This document shows, piece by piece, positions 63,001 to 64,000 of a stretch of 64,000 nucleotides of DNA. A program made the position numbers and the translations under genes. Source of the DNA: Collinsella tanakaei. Its GTDB lineage: Bacteria > Actinomycetota > Coriobacteriia > Coriobacteriales > Coriobacteriaceae. The DNA lies in contig NZ_JACJMB010000007.1 in the NCBI RefSeq assembly GCF_016902615.1, positions 1 to 64,000 on the forward strand, given 5' to 3'. How positions within the stretch are numbered: the stretch's first letter is position 1; the number at the start of each line of letters is the position of its first letter. Below the pieces are notes generated by a model. It was not told where the DNA came from. It was given only the letters and a program-made list of their open reading frames with translations, and searched no databases.

Positions 63001-64000
63001 CGAATCTTGAAATTCAGCACCGCCTTGGGCTTCGGCTTGGGCAGTGCATTCGGCTCGTACTCGATGACGCAGGTCTCGGGCACCATGCCGAGGCCACGCA
63101 GCGTGTCGAGACCGAAACGGATGCAACCGGCGTCGTTGACGAGCGGCGGCTCCTCCTCGTAGGTCTCCTCGGCAACCTGCTCAACGGGCTCGGCAGCAGG
63201 AGCCTCTTCAGCAGGAATTTCCTCTTCCGTCTCGGGCTCATCCTCGACCGGCGCGGGCGCCCTATCGAGCGAATCGAGCGCGGCCTGGGCACCCTCGTTG
63301 GGTGACACGTCGACCGGCGCGTCAATCGGCCCGGGCAAATCGACCGCGGGCATCTGCACCGTCGCACCCGTGAGCGGAATGACCTCGTCCTGGTCGGACT
63401 CGTCAGTCGCCTCAGGTGCAAGGGGGAACCGGGTCTGCTGCTGCGCGTCCTCGTCCGGCTCCTCCTCGAAGGTCTCCTCGGACACGCCGCGCTCGATCAC
63501 GGGAGCCTGACCGTTTGCGGCCGCGGCCTCCATGAAGGCATCGTTGAACTCGCGACGCTGCTCGGCCATGTAGGCGGCAAACGGCATGTCCTCCGGGAAC
63601 TCCTTAGCACCCTTGAACGGCGAGACGGCGTCCATGACGCCAAGCATCGCCGCAACGGAGGATTTGTTGCACACCGCGCCGCTCGTGTAGGGCAGCACGT
63701 AACGGTTCGCGAGCACGGAAAGCGCGCTCACAAGCGGCACGAGCGAAATCAGCAGGGCCACGATCCACAGGATGAGGCTCGCGACCGTCGGGATGGGGAG
63801 CAGGCGCACGATGGCGACGGCCACGGGAATGACCATCGCGAACGGCAGCAGCTTCACCAGGATCGGGCGATAAGCGGCAAACGGCATCTGCGCCAGGAAG
63901 TCGGCACGAGGCGAATCGTAGTGCGCCACCACGACGACGGGGCGGTTGCGCGGCGAGGCCAGAGGGCCCGCTGCCTTGTGATACGCAATGACGTTCTGAG
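60069..64000 (-). CDS. Very large M28-like membrane peptidase with acidic insertion (5' partial)
   Basis: The frame is open to the window's right edge, so the N-terminus is missing. It begins within NVIAYHKAAG and RPVVVVAHYDSPRADFL, the M28 HxD metal-ligand strand. After two or three membrane helices (about 63680-63850) comes a region of about 900 residues that is extremely Glu/Asp/Ala/Val-rich, low in complexity, and probably disordered. A basic patch KKRRGLGGLFGRKKKRDEE follows. The C-terminal 160 residues return to the M28 fold: DIWFVATGSSENGNAGIREFL, GVFLINLECIGAGRL, TDAHAAMEMSL and SHSQEDISLNVD. Compared with M28 consensus, the catalytic Glu-Glu reads Ser-Glu and the NLD Asp reads Glu, so activity is doubtful. 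I could not tell what the acidic arm binds. Confidence 0.75.
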   Translation of the reverse strand, partial: QNVIAYHKAAGPLASPRNRPVVVVAHYDSPRADFLAQMPFAAYRPILVKLLPFAMVIPVAVAIVRLLPIPTVASLILWIVALLISLVPLVSALSVLANRYVLPYTSGAVCNKSSVAAMLGVMDAVSPFKGAKEFPEDMPFAAYMAEQRREFNDAFMEAAAANGQAPVIERGVSEETFEEEPDEDAQQQTRFPLAPEATDESDQDEVIPLTGATVQMPAVDLPGPIDAPVDVSPNEGAQAALDSLDRAPAPVEDEPETEEEIPAEEAPAAEPVEQVAEETYEEEPPLVNDAGCIRFGLDTLRGLGMVPETCVIEYEPNALPKPKPKAVLNFKIRQTAPKLEPEPVLEPAPVPAASAAVPAAPVAEQAPRAIADVPVPQPVSEPVLDSAPVAPSAPIDVAPVAEVQQPVAPAAYAEEDDFESDVAAPAEEAYDYAAEAEADDAYDAYEEGADGAPMGYEEVDVPGYTASTYGQQDAAVYVPDEDEDEDAWEDDLDVPMEAIFETVDDEDDSEDYDEDEIVVTDGDEDASVDDGEPTDDDAYDYDEAQEALYDEVLDEDEGEDAEIDEEDMFPVDEVENEEEYDEFAADDDDAIEDEVETEDDAEVESYEQLEESAEDPEVAEQDAGEEYVAEDTCSYEEVEEPEVTEVQTNEVDPFAAGPDADGDAEEKLYSPFSNVNVEHLPFEQQEDGSWTIGAVDDASAAAVEPDATAVMAALSDPDAIETEYVEPVIEEADVEILDDADEEAVEEPAQTEEAETEQTEEADEEEEQPVEDIDFDESMFDFEPLAEDLDIMEAIYEPVDEEDDSAEVVDGDEVVFGATEDGQPHLDHTVEFKVPVLTDEPSDVAEPEPELSEISVEDSAEQPVETVEELVFDQVAVPEPVQIDETPEVTAVETAASDQDVAAIEPEPVSVPVAETEPVPASEPVRHEIRSIPNLPLVETDETAPESAEKPLAGSTQLFDMASVIDRTMPAVPDVPEAPRETETVDSIMSEIEHDIPQRRQRSIKLPDITPTGDAVPQNRSRSPLFDLPDPAAAKIDPLASSSSSVTSSSAKGGTAQFTVVSSEETPKPSSGSFETISAPSPTQGKKRRGLGGLFGRKKKRDEESMSEWLGVDDDYDAKSSGRNIGSWDKFNGDDSWKGGAASDGTLTEDELRGAVASLGDDELLGHDIWFVATGSSENGNAGIREFLDAHRDKLRGVFLINLECIGAGRLAMLKTEGERRVLKGDKRIMGLISRVSSDFHHEIGSVDMPYLDTDAHAAMEMSLRACTLAGVEGPSLACSHSQEDISLNVDTSNIALAADVITEVIRRS

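Noticed and set aside
61017-63305. 762-aa plus-strand frame opposite the M28-like gene, rich in Leu/Val/Arg/Asp
   Set aside because: Produced by the GAx/GTx-biased antisense of Asp/Glu codons; no start context and no domain.

Overview
This is high-GC DNA with dense genes and tidy Shine-Dalgarno sites, most likely from an anaerobic, host-associated actinobacterium of the class Coriobacteriia (Collinsella-like). The evidence is a 12-TM LuxR regulator, a tungsten-type aldehyde oxidoreductase beside a Tat ferredoxin and multiheme cytochrome, LAxTG-type sorting signals, a MurNAc PTS locus, and the codon use. The genus is an inference from gene content; no marker gene settles it.

Layout. 0.2-4.5 kb: a MarR regulator in an operon with a heterodimeric ABC exporter. 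4.6-5.2 kb: a BrnT/BrnA-like toxin-antitoxin pair with a clear palindromic operator. 5.5-16.8 kb: a HAD phosphatase, an RlmKL rRNA methyltransferase whose RlmL half looks dead, Kup potassium uptake, a nitroreductase, guanine deaminase, an LTA-synthase-like sulfatase and a flavodoxin. 16.9-20.6 kb: a second heterodimeric ABC exporter, followed by the SRP RNA gene. 20.9-28.8 kb: a MalY-type lyase, a TadA-glycerate kinase fusion, tRNA-Ser(UGA), a TRIC-like channel, TypA/BipA, a hypothetical protein and a J-domain protein. 29-32.6 kb: tRNA-Lys(UUU) with a duplicated 3' end, then the murR-murQ-murP operon for N-acetylmuramic acid. 32.8-38.2 kb: an M29 aminopeptidase, purC and a two-component system.

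38.4-49.5 kb is a redox neighbourhood. It has a TSCPD protein coupled to a Tat lipoprotein. Next is a Tat ferredoxin - AOR - five-heme cytochrome operon, resembling ydhYVWXUT of enterobacteria. Divergent from that is a HemN-like radical SAM gene, followed by an IscU/NifU-like scaffold, an unknown 259-aa protein and a membrane LuxR regulator. 49.7-51.3 kb: purB and tRNA-Gly(CCC). 51.6-59.5 kb: a sortase-dependent surface-adhesin locus (a giant Cna-B/SpaA protein, three exported accessory proteins, one membrane-anchored protein and a class B-like sortase). The window ends with a glutaredoxin and a very large M28-like membrane peptidase that runs off the right edge. About 900 acidic, disordered residues separate the two halves of its catalytic fold.

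Across the window lie five copies of a long, almost perfect palindrome (84-97 bp when complete), always intergenic and mostly between convergent genes. They share an inner core, while outer and central arms differ between copies yet stay self-complementary. This repeat family, the toxin-antitoxin operator, the tRNA-Lys 3'-end duplication, the degenerate RlmL domain, the AOR export system and the split M28 peptidase are the points most worth a second look.
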